Shown: piece by piece, positions 27,130-35,553 of the stretch
How the letters are laid out: each line of letters opens with the position of its first letter
How positions within the stretch are numbered: the first letter of the stretch is position 1
Assembly: GCF_002803085.1 (NCBI RefSeq)
Contig: NZ_NNBJ01000001.1
Coordinates: forward strand, 62,001 to 126,000
Source: Streptomyces sp. CB01201
GTDB lineage: Bacteria > Actinomycetota > Actinomycetes > Streptomycetales > Streptomycetaceae
Length of the DNA: 64,000 nt
Direction of reading: 5' to 3'
Notes under the pieces: generated by a model
Databases searched by the model: none
Seen by the model: the letters and a program-made list of their open reading frames with translations, nothing else
What the model was told of the DNA's origin: nothing
Program-made: the position numbers and the translations under genes

Positions 27130-28287
27130 TCAGCGCCGGGCCGTCACGGTTCCCTCGACGGCGAACAGCTCTTCCTCGACGTGGTCCAGGGCGAGCCGCA
27201 GCGCGCCCGTCGCCACGACCGCCTCGCCCAGCATGGATTGCACCACGCGGGGCGGCCGCAGACAGTAACGCGCCAACTCCCTGCGCAGCGGCTCCAGTAC
27301 GCCGTCGATCCCGGCCGCCCAACCGCCCACGACGACCAGCTCCGGGTCGAGGGCGAGCACGAGGGCGGCCACATCGTGCACCAGCCGCTGAAGGAATCGC
27401 TCCACCGCCGCCTGCGCCCGCTGGTCGCCCTGCCGGGCCAGCGCGAACACATCGGCGACGGCCTGCTCGTCCAGCGGGTGCAAGGGCTCGCCCGTCGTGG
27501 AGAGCAGCTTCTCCGGGGTGACATCGCGGCCGAGCAGATGCAGCGCGCCGATCTCACCCGCCGCCCCGCCGAAGCCGCGGTGCAGCCGGCCACCGATCAG
27601 CGAGCCCGCGCCCGGGCTCAACCCGGCCATCACGAAGACGATGTCGTCGGAATCGGCGGCCGCGCCCTTCCAGTGCTCGGCCACGGCCGCGGCGTTGGCG
27701 TCGTTCTCGACCAGGACCGGACAGCGGAAGGAACGTCGCAGCCGCTCGCCGAGCGGAAGCCCCGTCCAGTCGGGCAGCGCGGTGCCGAGCCGCACGGTGC
27801 CGTCGGCCTCGACGATCCCGGGGCTGCCGACGCCGACCGCGCGCAGCGAACTGCGCGCCACTCCGGCCCGGCGCAGCACATCGGCGACGGTCATCCGGAC
27901 CCGTTCAAGCCGCTCGTCGGCCGAAGCGGTCTCGGGGACCTCGCGCGAACCCGCCCCGAAGATCCGGCCGTCCAGGCCGGAGAGCAGCGCCGCCACCCGG
28001 TGCGGGCCGATCTCTATGCCGAGCAGATGCCCGGCCTCGGCGCGGAACCGGAAGCGCCGCGCGGGCCGGCCCTGACGCCGGGCCTCGCCCTCCTCGGGCG
28101 CGGACTCGACGACGAGCCCCGCCTCCATCAGGCCGTCGACGACGCCCTCGACCGTGGGTCGGGACAGACCGGTGATACGGGTCAAATCGGTCAGCGTGGG
28201 AGATTCCGCGCCCCTCAGGGCGTGCAGCACCACCGCGGAATTGATCCTCCGCAGCAGAGAGGGGTCCCCGCCGGTCAGCCGCCCCAA
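27130..28287 (-). CDS. ROK family transcriptional repressor
   Basis: The 385-residue product starts at TTG with GGGAGG seven bases upstream, which decides the start over the longer frame. An N-terminal winged helix (LTRITGLSRPTVEGVVDGLM) is followed by the ROK actin-like fold with VGVGSPGIVEADG, VENDANAAAVAEHWKG and GFGGAAGEIGALHLLG. The usual ROK zinc motif CxCGxxGC after the GEIG segment is missing, so it is not a typical sugar kinase-like zinc form. The family regulates sugar uptake or metabolism in response to free or phosphorylated sugars. Ligand and targets are unknown here. Confidence 0.9.
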   Translation of the reverse strand: MGRLTGGDPSLLRRINSAVVLHALRGAESPTLTDLTRITGLSRPTVEGVVDGLMEAGLVVESAPEEGEARRQGRPARRFRFRAEAGHLLGIEIGPHRVAALLSGLDGRIFGAGSREVPETASADERLERVRMTVADVLRRAGVARSSLRAVGVGSPGIVEADGTVRLGTALPDWTGLPLGERLRRSFRCPVLVENDANAAAVAEHWKGAAADSDDIVFVMAGLSPGAGSLIGGRLHRGFGGAAGEIGALHLLGRDVTPEKLLSTTGEPLHPLDEQAVADVFALARQGDQRAQAAVERFLQRLVHDVAALVLALDPELVVVGGWAAGIDGVLEPLRRELARYCLRPPRVVQSMLGEAVVATGALRLALDHVEEELFAVEGTVTARR

Positions 28288-28375
28288 CGTGTGTCCTCCC
28301 AGCTCGTGCGCGTGTCTGCCGGATCGTACTCGCTGGTCAGGTGTACGGCGAGCGGCGGCCGGTAACGGAGGCGCA

Positions 28376-29026
28376 TCAGCTCGGGGCCACGAATCCGGAC
28401 TCGTACGCGGCGATGACCGCCTGGGTGCGATCCCGGGCGCCCAACTTCTGGAGCACCGCGCTGACATGGGTCTTCACCGTCTCCGTACCGACGATCAACC
28501 GGGCGGCGATCTCCGCGTTGGAGAGCCCGCGGGCCATCAAGCGGAGGACCGCGGCCTCCCGCTCGGTGAGCGCCGCCTCCGCCAGGGCGGTCCGCGGGGA
28601 ACCCTTGCCGTACTCGGAGGCGAGCGCGCGCACCGCGGCCGGGAACAAGAGCGAGTCGCCCTCCGCGACCAGTCGCACCGCGTGGACGATCTCGGCCGGC
28701 CGGGCGCGCTTGAGCAGAAACCCGTCGGCCCCGGCCCGCAGCGCCTCGTACACGTACTCGTCGTTCTCGAAGGTCGTCACGACCAGGATCTTCGGCGGGT
28801 CGTCGACCGTGCGCAGCACCGCTCGTGTCGCCTCTATGCCGTCCAGGAGCGGCATCCGTACATCCATCGCGACCACATCCGGGCGCAGTTGCCGCACCAG
28901 GGGGATCACCGCCGCGCCATCGGCCGCTTCCCCCACCACCTCGATGTCGGGCTGGGCCTCAAGCACGGCCCGCAGACCCGCGCGGACCAGCGGCTCGTCG
29001 TCGACCAGAAGTACGGTTACCGGCAT
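28376..29026 (-). CDS. NarL/LuxR-type response regulator
   Basis: A 216-residue two-component regulator. The receiver domain has the acidic pocket D9-D10, phospho-acceptor D55 in VVAMDVRMP, the TTFENDEYV segment with its Thr, and K in FLLKRARP. The C-terminal LuxR helix-turn-helix reads LTEREAAVLRLMARGLSNAE and IVGTETVKTHVSAVLQKLGA. It lies just after the histidine kinase gene on the same strand, separated by a duplicated 23-base sequence, so the two form a pair. The ABC exporter transcribed divergently from the kinase is the likely target. Confidence 0.93.
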   Translation of the reverse strand: MPVTVLLVDDEPLVRAGLRAVLEAQPDIEVVGEAADGAAVIPLVRQLRPDVVAMDVRMPLLDGIEATRAVLRTVDDPPKILVVTTFENDEYVYEALRAGADGFLLKRARPAEIVHAVRLVAEGDSLLFPAAVRALASEYGKGSPRTALAEAALTEREAAVLRLMARGLSNAEIAARLIVGTETVKTHVSAVLQKLGARDRTQAVIAAYESGFVAPS

Positions 29027-29082
29027 TTGGCCAGCGTAGTGGCTGCCCCGGAAGCGGCCGGACGGCCTGTGGACAACCCGGC

Positions 29083-29129
29083 GGCCGGTCCCGGGTCGGA
29101 TCAGGTGGCCGGTCCCGGGTCAGATCAGG
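29083..29129. repeat. Two tandem copies of a 23-base sequence
   Basis: GGCCGGTCCCGGGTC followed by GATCAGG occurs at 29083-29105 and again at 29107-29129, with one mismatch. The second copy overlaps the last codons of the histidine kinase gene, so the 3' end of that gene has been duplicated into the gap. Confidence 0.8.
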
Positions 29130-30295
29130 GTGTCCAGGGGCAGCCGCACCCGCACCCGCCACTCGCCCTCGTACGCCCCCGTCTCCGCCTCCCCTCCGAG
29201 CAGCGCGGCCCGCTCCCGCATCCCCCGTAGCCCGCTGCCGCCCTTTCCGCCGGGCGCCGCCCCGGTCAGCGGATTGGTCACGTCCATCTCAAGTCGGCTG
29301 CCGAGCACGGCCATGCGGATCCGCACGGGCACCGGACCCGAGTGCCGCAGAACATTGGTGAGCGCCTCCTGGAGGATGCGGTACCCCTCCCGCGACACCG
29401 GTCCGGGGACCAGTTCGAGCGGGCCGGTGAACTCCGCCTCCACCTCGGCACCCGAGCCACGGGCCGACTCGATGAGCCGATCGGCCTCCAGGAGCGTGGG
29501 GCGCTGGCTGGCCGGAAGCCCTGTCTCACGCAGCACGAGCAGGACCCGCTCCAGATCCTCCAGGGCGGCCCGGCCCGTCTCCTCGATCGCGGCGAGGGCA
29601 CGGTCGGTGAACGCCGGGTCCCCGGCCGCACGGGCCGCACCCGCCTGCACCACCGCGACGGTCAGCGCGTGGCCGATGGAGTCGTGGATCTCGCGGGCGA
29701 TGCGGTTGCGCTCCAGCAGCAGCTCGGTCCGCTCCTCCAGCGCGGTGAGCCGTTCGGAGGCCGAGGGCCCGAGCAGCGTGCGCGCGACGAAGGTGATGAG
29801 GCGTCCGGCCGGCACCAGACACAGAAGCATCACCGCGACTGGCACCAGGGCGAACGGTATGAGCCAGGCGTGGGCCGGCAGCCAGGGCGCCATCCATCCG
29901 TAGATGACCGGAGGGCCGCCCAAGCCACGCGCGACGAGGTCCACGGACATCGCCGGAAGCCAGACGGTTCCCACCATGGTGACGGCGGACAGGGCCAGCC
30001 GTGCCTCCAGCCAGAGCACGGTCCGCCAGCGGTCACGCCAGGTGGCCGACGGCGCGACCGCGATCGACGCGTCAGGCCTGCCGCGCTCGCGAGGGGTGAG
30101 CAGGAGCTGCGCCTGAATGCCCTCTTCGAGCCGCACCGCGGGTATCAGCCCGAGCGGCACGACGAGCAGCCCGACGACCCACGCGTGATCCATGTCGATG
30201 AAGAGCCAAATGGCCACGAACGCAGTGGGAATGAGTAGGTGGAGCCATCGTGTGTAGGTGACCGGGCGGGCCAGCAGGCGGAGGAAGCGGTGCAT
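29120..30295 (-). CDS. Two-component sensor histidine kinase
   Basis: A 391-residue membrane kinase. Four or more hydrophobic segments fill residues 10-195 (LHLLIPTAFVAIWLFIDM, VVGLLVVPLGLIPAV, and so on). The HisKA_3 dimerisation segment is REIHDSIGHALTVAVVQAGA with the phosphorylated His, and the HATPase domain carries LQEALTNVLRHS (N box) and GGSGLRGMRERAALLGG (G box). ATG at 30295 is the family-like start. It pairs with the downstream response regulator. The divergent ABC genes suggest sensing of an envelope stress or antimicrobial compound, which is inference from the arrangement. Confidence 0.93.
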   Translation of the reverse strand: MHRFLRLLARPVTYTRWLHLLIPTAFVAIWLFIDMDHAWVVGLLVVPLGLIPAVRLEEGIQAQLLLTPRERGRPDASIAVAPSATWRDRWRTVLWLEARLALSAVTMVGTVWLPAMSVDLVARGLGGPPVIYGWMAPWLPAHAWLIPFALVPVAVMLLCLVPAGRLITFVARTLLGPSASERLTALEERTELLLERNRIAREIHDSIGHALTVAVVQAGAARAAGDPAFTDRALAAIEETGRAALEDLERVLLVLRETGLPASQRPTLLEADRLIESARGSGAEVEAEFTGPLELVPGPVSREGYRILQEALTNVLRHSGPVPVRIRMAVLGSRLEMDVTNPLTGAAPGGKGGSGLRGMRERAALLGGEAETGAYEGEWRVRVRLPLDTLI

Positions 30296-30402
30296 TCGGC
30301 CATCGTCCCAGCGCGATCCACGTCGTGGCTCCCCCGCACGGGGGAGACGTTCCCCTCCGTCGGGGGAGGTGCCCGACCTGCGTGGACGGCCACGCTTGGG
30401 GC

Positions 30403-31335
30403 ATGACACGGATCGACGTCCAAGACCTCCGCAAGGAGTACGGCTCCACCCGAGCGGTGGACCGGCTCACGTTCGCGGTCGAGCCCGGCCGGGTGACCGG
30501 CTTCCTCGGCCCCAACGGCGCGGGAAAGTCCACCACGCTGCGCATTCTGCTCGGCCTCGACCGGCCGACGTCCGGCACCGCGCTGATCGGCGGCCGCCGG
30601 TACGCGGACCTGGCGGAGCCGCTGCGGGAAGTGGGGGCGCTCCTCGACGCTCAGGCCGCGCACGGCTCGCGTACGGCCCGCGCCCATCTGCGCGCCCTCG
30701 CGGCGAGCAATCGCATACCGGTGCGGCGCGTGGACGAGGTGCTGGAACAAGCGGGGCTCGCGGCGGTCGCTGGGCGCCGTATCAGGACGTTCTCCCTCGG
30801 CATGCGCCAGCGGCTCGGCATGGCGGCCGCCCTGCTCGGTGATCCGGCCGTCGTCGTCCTGGACGAGCCGTCCAACGGCCTTGACCCCGAAGGGATCGTC
30901 TGGACAAGGGAGTTGATGCGCTCACTGGCCCGCGAGGGCAGAACGGTGCTCGTCTCCAGCCACCTCATGCATGAGACCGCGTCCTTCGCCGACCACTTGG
31001 TCGTCCTCGGCCGCGGCCGGCTCCTCGCCGACACCGCGATGCGTGACTTCATCGACTCCCGGATCAAGCCCAGGGTCCGGCTGCGCACCACGGAGGGCGG
31101 CCGTCTTCGGAGCCTTCTGCTCGGCAAGGGCTTGGACCCCGTCCAGCGGGAGGACGGGTGCTGGACGGTGGAGGGCGCGCGCGTAGAGGACATCGGCGCG
31201 ATCGCCGCCCGAGAAGGCATCCCGGTCCTCGAACTCGCCCAGGAGGAGGCCACATTGGAGCAGGCCTACCTCGACCTGACCACAGACGAGGCGGAGTACG
31301 CCTCCGCCGCCCCGACCTCGAACCAGGAGGCCTGA
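30403..31335 (+). CDS. ABC transporter ATP-binding protein
   Basis: A 310-residue ATPase. Walker A GPNGAGKST is at 36-44, the signature is FSLGMRQRLGMA, Walker B is VVVLDEPSNGLDP, and the switch His is in VSSHLMHE. The C-terminal extension after residue 220 is the one seen in exporters of the drug/bacteriocin (CcmA/NatA-like) group. It starts 107 bases from the divergent histidine kinase and its stop is three bases before the permease start, so the two ABC genes form an operon. Predicted role: powering export at the membrane. No strong ribosome binding site precedes the ATG. Confidence 0.93.
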   Translation: MTRIDVQDLRKEYGSTRAVDRLTFAVEPGRVTGFLGPNGAGKSTTLRILLGLDRPTSGTALIGGRRYADLAEPLREVGALLDAQAAHGSRTARAHLRALAASNRIPVRRVDEVLEQAGLAAVAGRRIRTFSLGMRQRLGMAAALLGDPAVVVLDEPSNGLDPEGIVWTRELMRSLAREGRTVLVSSHLMHETASFADHLVVLGRGRLLADTAMRDFIDSRIKPRVRLRTTEGGRLRSLLLGKGLDPVQREDGCWTVEGARVEDIGAIAAREGIPVLELAQEEATLEQAYLDLTTDEAEYASAAPTSNQEA

Positions 31336-31338
31336 ACC

Positions 31339-32085
31339 GTGTCCTACCCCGCAGCCCTGCACGCCGAGTGGATCAAAATACGCTCGCTGCGCTCCCTGGT
31401 CGGCGCCCTGCTGGCAGTGCCCTTGGCGACGGCGGGCCTGTCCCTCCTGATCTGCGGCACCCTCGGCCGCCCGACGCCCGGCAGTACGGACTTCGACCCG
31501 GTGCTCTTCTCCTACTACGGCCTGAACTTCGGGCAGTTGGCCGCGATCGTCTTCGGAGTCATCGCGATGGGAGGGGAGTACAAGAACGCGGGCATCCGGA
31601 TATCCCTGGCGGCCGTGCCCAACAGGACACTGTTCTACGCGGCCAAGCTCGCGACGCTCGGCGGCTGCGTCTTCGCGGTCGGTCTTGTGGCGAGCCTGAT
31701 CAGTTTCCTCGGGGGCCAAGCCCTGATGGACCAGGGCTTCGGCGTAGGCATCTCCGATCCGGGAGCGCTGCGCGCGGTGGTCGGGTGCGGTTGCTACCTG
31801 GCTCTGATCAGCCTGCTGGCCGCGGGAGTCGCCGCCGTGCTGCGCAGCGTCACCGGCGCCCTCAGCGTGCTCGTGCCGCTGTTCCTGATACTGCCGTTCG
31901 TGGTGGGAGACATGTCGCAGGGCGGTGGCGCGGCCGACTTCCTGCCCGATCGGGCAGGACAGCAGATCCTGCTCCAGCACCCCGCGGGGGCGCTCGGGCC
32001 GTGGAGCGGGACGGCGGTTCTCGTGGCGTGGACGGCGCTCGCGGTGGGCGCCGGCTGGTGGGCACTGTGGCGGCGCGACGCCTGA
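31339..32085 (+). CDS. ABC transporter permease
   Basis: The 248-residue product starts at GTG three bases after the ATPase stop. About six hydrophobic segments are visible (LVGALLAVPLATAGLSLLI, LAAIVFGVIAMGGEY, and LVPLFLILPFVVGDM among them), with the YPAALHAEWIKIRSLRS amphipathic start common to ABC-2-type permeases. It forms the membrane half of the exporter with the preceding ATPase. The substrate cannot be predicted; the divergent two-component pair suggests an antimicrobial or lipid-related compound. Confidence 0.9.
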   Translation: MSYPAALHAEWIKIRSLRSLVGALLAVPLATAGLSLLICGTLGRPTPGSTDFDPVLFSYYGLNFGQLAAIVFGVIAMGGEYKNAGIRISLAAVPNRTLFYAAKLATLGGCVFAVGLVASLISFLGGQALMDQGFGVGISDPGALRAVVGCGCYLALISLLAAGVAAVLRSVTGALSVLVPLFLILPFVVGDMSQGGGAADFLPDRAGQQILLQHPAGALGPWSGTAVLVAWTALAVGAGWWALWRRDA

Positions 32086-32151
32086 CCGAATGGCATCGCA
32101 GTGGAGGCTGACGGCACGCCAATTGTCAGTGCCTGGCGGTTTACTGACGGC

Positions 32152-32586
32152 ATGACCACCGCCCTGTATCTCCAGCACATCGACTGGTTGCGCTCCCGGG
32201 AGTTCCCCGCGGAGCGCAGCCGAAGCGGCTCGGGTGTGAGCGGGCCGGGATACCACTGCTCATGCCTGAGCGCCGACGAAGAGGAATGGGAGGACCTGAC
32301 GGAACGCCTCGAAAAGCGTGCCCAGTGCGTCGTCGACCACGATGCCCTGGTGGCGGAGCTCACCCGGCGCTGGGAGGAGCCGCAGTGGATAAGCCTCTGG
32401 AGCGCCCAGGCCCGGCTGGTCGCGGGCGAGTCGATACCGGAGCCCTGGGCCGAGTTCGCCGTCGGGTTCGACTTTCTGCACCTGTGGCGGATGGACGGCC
32501 GCTGGATCGCGATCGGCCTCGATCTTGAGGCGGAGGGCCCGGGCTGGGACCTCAGCGTCACGGTGACGGAGATCGACCCACCGTAG
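32152..32586 (+). CDS. Hypothetical protein
   Basis: A 144-residue protein I do not recognise. It is acidic and Trp-rich (YLQHIDWLRSREFPAER, EEWEDLTERLEKR, EPQWISLWSAQARL), with a C-terminal FDFLHLWRMDGRWIAIG strand pair. No signal peptide or membrane segment is seen. GC at third positions rises sharply at the ATG at 32152, which supports that start; a GTG at 32101 in the same frame is the alternative. It follows the ABC permease on the same strand by 66 bases and could be its last operon gene, but nothing links it functionally. Confidence 0.6.
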   Translation: MTTALYLQHIDWLRSREFPAERSRSGSGVSGPGYHCSCLSADEEEWEDLTERLEKRAQCVVDHDALVAELTRRWEEPQWISLWSAQARLVAGESIPEPWAEFAVGFDFLHLWRMDGRWIAIGLDLEAEGPGWDLSVTVTEIDPP

Positions 32587-32690
32587 TGCGGAGGTCGGCC
32601 CATCCCGGGCCTGGGCCGGAGCCGTCCTCGATCTCGACGACCGGGCCGCCCGCGCGGCTCCGCACAGCAGGGCCCAACTCCCCGGCGCGC

Positions 32691-32791
32691 CAGGGTTCCG
32701 CCGACCACGCCTATACGTGATGCAGGCCTGGGCCAGGTCGCAGGGTTCCGCCGACCACGCCCGTACGGTGACGCAGGCCGGGGCTAGGTCG
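32691..32791. repeat. Two tandem copies of a 50-base sequence
   Basis: A unit beginning CAGGGTTCCGCCGACCACGC occurs at 32691-32740 and again at 32741-32791, diverged at several positions. A shorter GGGCTAGGTCG is then repeated at the end and runs into the 3' end of the mug gene. Confidence 0.8.
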
Positions 32792-32794
32792 GGG

Positions 32795-33343
32795 CTAGGT
32801 CGGGTCGCCCTGTGCCGCGAGGCGCAGCCGGGCGTACTCCTCGGCCATGGTCCGGGCGGTCCAATGGGCGTTGAGCCCGCTGGGGTTGGGCAGCGCCCAC
32901 ACCCTGGTCGTGCCGATCGTGTGGTCCTGGGGACCGATCCTGGCCTTGCGGTCGCCGAAGGCCGTCCGGTAGCCGGTCACGCCCACGACGGCCAGCCACT
33001 GGGGCCGCAACCGCTCGACCTTCGCGGCGAGGAGGCGTCCGCCCTCGCGGAACTCCTCGGCGTCGATCTCGTCGGCCCGCGCGGTGGCCCGGGCCACCAC
33101 ATTGGTGATGCCGAGTCCGTAGGAGAGGAGTTCGTTCTGCTCGGCGGGCTTCAACTGTCGTGGGGTGAAGCCGGACAGATGCAGGACCGGCCAGAAGCGG
33201 TTGCCGGGGCGGGCGAAGTGGTGGCCCGTGGCACCCGACATGAGGCCCGGGTTGATGCCGCAGAAGAGGACGGACAGACCGCCCGCGATCACGTCGGGGA
33301 TGACGGTGTCGCGAGCGGCCTGGAGTTCCTCGGGAGTCAGCAC
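32795..33343 (-). CDS. mug: G/U mismatch-specific DNA glycosylase
   Basis: A 182-residue member of the uracil-DNA glycosylase superfamily. Motif 1 is FCGINPG with the catalytic-region Asn, and the second motif is LPNPSGLNAHW, both typical of Mug. GHHFARPGNRFWPVLHLSG is also conserved. It removes uracil or ethenocytosine opposite guanine in DNA. GTG at 33343 begins ten bases after the purB stop on the same strand, so it is probably the second gene of a purB-mug operon. Its stop codon lies at the edge of a tandem duplication. Confidence 0.92.
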   Translation of the reverse strand: MLTPEELQAARDTVIPDVIAGGLSVLFCGINPGLMSGATGHHFARPGNRFWPVLHLSGFTPRQLKPAEQNELLSYGLGITNVVARATARADEIDAEEFREGGRLLAAKVERLRPQWLAVVGVTGYRTAFGDRKARIGPQDHTIGTTRVWALPNPSGLNAHWTARTMAEEYARLRLAAQGDPT

Positions 33344-33353
33344 GGGGGCACGC

Positions 33354-34796
33354 TCAGAGGATCGAGCCGGGGGCGTAACCGGCCGCGGCGGGGTGCTGCT
33401 TGACGATCTCCTCGATGCGGGAGACCACGGTGCCCACCTGGTCGCCGGCAGCGCCGGTGAAGGACAGCTTGTCGGCCATCAGCGCGTCCAGCTGGGCCCG
33501 GTCGAGCGGCATGCGCTCGTCGGCGGCCAGCTTGTCGAGGAGTTCGTTGCGCTCTGCGCCCTGCTCGCGCATGGCGAGGGCGGAGGCCACCGCGTGCTCC
33601 TTGATGACCTCGTGTGCGGCCTCCCGGCCGACACCGGCACGCACGGCGGCCATGAGGACCTTCGTCGTCGCCAGGAACGGCAGATAGCGGTCCAGCTCGC
33701 GGGCGACGACGGCCGGGAACGCGCCGAACTCGTCGAGCACCGTCAGGAACGTTTCGAGCAGGCCGTCGAAGGCGAAGAACGCGTCGGGCAGCGCGACCCG
33801 GCGGACCACCGAGCAGGAGACGTCCCCTTCGTTCCACTGGTCGCCCGCCAGCTCGCCGGTCATCGAGGCGTAGCCGCGCAGGATCACCATCAGGCCGTTC
33901 ACGCGCTCGCAGGAGCGGGTGTTCATCTTGTGCGGCATCGCGGACGAGCCGACCTGGCCCGGCTTGAAGCCTTCGGTGACCAGCTCGTGCCCGGCCATCA
34001 GGCGGATCGTCTTGGCGACCGAGGACGGCGCCGCGGCCAGCTGTACGAGCGCGGTGACCACGTCGTAGTCGAGCGAGCGCGGGTAGACCTGGCCGACGGA
34101 GGTGAACGCGTGGGCGAAGCCGAGGTGGCCCGCGATGCGCTGCTCCAGATCGGCCAGCTTCGAGGCGTCCCCGCCGAGGAGGTCCAGCATGTCCTGGGCG
34201 GTGCCGACCGGGCCCTTGATCCCGCGCAGCGGGTAGCGGGCGAGCAGGTCCTCCAGTCGGCCGTACGCCACGAGCAGCTCGTCGGCAGCGGTCGCGAAGC
34301 GCTTGCCCAGCGTCGTGGCCTGCGCGGCCACGTTGTGCGAGCGCCCGGCCATGACCAGCTCGGCGTACTCGCCGGACAGCTTGCCGAGGCGGGCCAGGAC
34401 CGCGACCGTACGGTCCCGCATCAGTTCGAGGGAGAGCCGGATCTGGAGCTGCTCGACGTTCTCGGTCAGGTCGCGCGAGGTCATGCCCTTGTGGACCTGC
34501 TCGTGCCCCGCGAGCGCGTTGAACTCCTCGATGCGGGCCTTCACGTCGTGCCGGGTGACCTTCTCGCGCTCGGCGATGGAGGCCAGGTCGACCTGGTCGA
34601 CGACGCGCTCGTAGTCGGTGAGCGCTGCCTCGGGCACCTCGATCCCCAGGTCCTTCTGGGCGCGCAGTACGGCGAGCCACAGCTGGCGCTCCAGCTTGAC
34701 CTTCTGCTCGGGGGACCAGAGGACGGCGAGCTCCGCGGAGGCGTAGCGGCCGGCCAGGACGTTCGGGATGCGAGGCTTCGCAGACACAGCAGTCAC
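33354..34796 (-). CDS. purB: Adenylosuccinate lyase
   Basis: The 480-residue enzyme is full length for the actinobacterial form. The fumarase-superfamily signature GSSAMPHKMN carries the mobile catalytic Ser loop, and HEQVHKGMTSRDLTENVEQL, AGRSHNVAAQATTLGKR and QWNEGDVSCSVVRR are family segments. It splits SAICAR to AICAR and adenylosuccinate to AMP, both with release of fumarate, in purine synthesis. GTG at 34796 matches the family start; the open frame upstream is not protein-like. It is followed by mug on the same strand. Confidence 0.96.
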   Translation of the reverse strand: MTAVSAKPRIPNVLAGRYASAELAVLWSPEQKVKLERQLWLAVLRAQKDLGIEVPEAALTDYERVVDQVDLASIAEREKVTRHDVKARIEEFNALAGHEQVHKGMTSRDLTENVEQLQIRLSLELMRDRTVAVLARLGKLSGEYAELVMAGRSHNVAAQATTLGKRFATAADELLVAYGRLEDLLARYPLRGIKGPVGTAQDMLDLLGGDASKLADLEQRIAGHLGFAHAFTSVGQVYPRSLDYDVVTALVQLAAAPSSVAKTIRLMAGHELVTEGFKPGQVGSSAMPHKMNTRSCERVNGLMVILRGYASMTGELAGDQWNEGDVSCSVVRRVALPDAFFAFDGLLETFLTVLDEFGAFPAVVARELDRYLPFLATTKVLMAAVRAGVGREAAHEVIKEHAVASALAMREQGAERNELLDKLAADERMPLDRAQLDALMADKLSFTGAAGDQVGTVVSRIEEIVKQHPAAAGYAPGSIL

Positions 34797-35553
34797 GTGT
34801 CCAGAGCTTACTGTCTGTCCGGGGGGCCTCCGTACTGTCCTGCGGTCCGGGGCTCCGGACCATGCTGCCCCGGGGTGCTGCCCCGGGGCGTGCCGGTTGG
34901 GGAGGCCCGTGAGATGTGTGTGAGACGGCGCTCCCGCTGGGCTGGAGTACGGACGGTCAGCCCTGGTGCTGTCGGGGACCGCGAGGGACCGCGCGTGGGC
35001 CAGAGCGCAGGATCTGACTACAGCCCGGACATGGTCGGTCACCGCCGGTTCGGGCGTCAGTGCTCGCCGGTTCACCGTGCCCCCGCTTGCCGAGGCGGGC
35101 GGCCCGCGGTCGGTGGCGGCCACGCGGAGTGGCAGCCCGGCAGGCCCGACCGTGCTTCCGTATGAACGACCTCCGAGCCCGCGTCGCCCGCTGCCTCAGC
35201 GACCGGTGGCGGGCGTCCGGTTGATGATCTTCGGTGGCCGGCCCAACGGCCGCCCCGCTCCACGGACTTCGGTGGACACGGCCGCGGTCGCCGGTGGGGT
35301 GGCGAACCGTGCGCGCGAGGGGGCGCGGCTTCGGTTCGGTGGTGATGGGACTCGTGGGCGCGGGTGCCGATGCGGTGCCTGACGGAGGACCTCCCGGCCG
35401 TCGGTCGACCCGCACCCCGCTGTATGGCCCAGGTCACATCGCCCCGGATGCCCTAGATGCGTCATATCGGGCGATAGGCCTGTGACGCCTCATCAAATTC
35501 TCACTTAATCTTCACCCTGCTTTGATTTCCCTTGACCAAGGATTGACGCCTTC
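34797..35553. other. Long intergenic region between purB and the giant secreted protein
   Basis: These 757 bases divide two divergent genes. No convincing gene is seen: the open frames on both strands are Pro/Arg-rich and lack ribosome binding sites. The last 100 bases are AT-richer and hold TATCG-GG-CGATA (35465-35476) and CCTTG-AC-CAAGG (35530-35541), both palindromes that may be operators for the rightward gene. The remainder could be remnant or divergent leader sequence. Confidence 0.5.
35530..35541. promoter_or_regulatory. CCTTG-AC-CAAGG palindrome before the giant secreted protein
   Basis: A perfect 5+5 palindrome with a two-base centre, 12 bases before the ATG at 35554. Its sequence CTTGACCAAGG is shared with the GntR promoter at 26153-26163, so the same repressor could bind both. 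Confidence 0.4.

Noticed and set aside
34957..35437. Overlapping small frames in the purB-upstream gap
   Set aside because: They are Pro/Arg-rich, lack ribosome binding sites, and several frames are open at once, as in non-coding GC-rich DNA.
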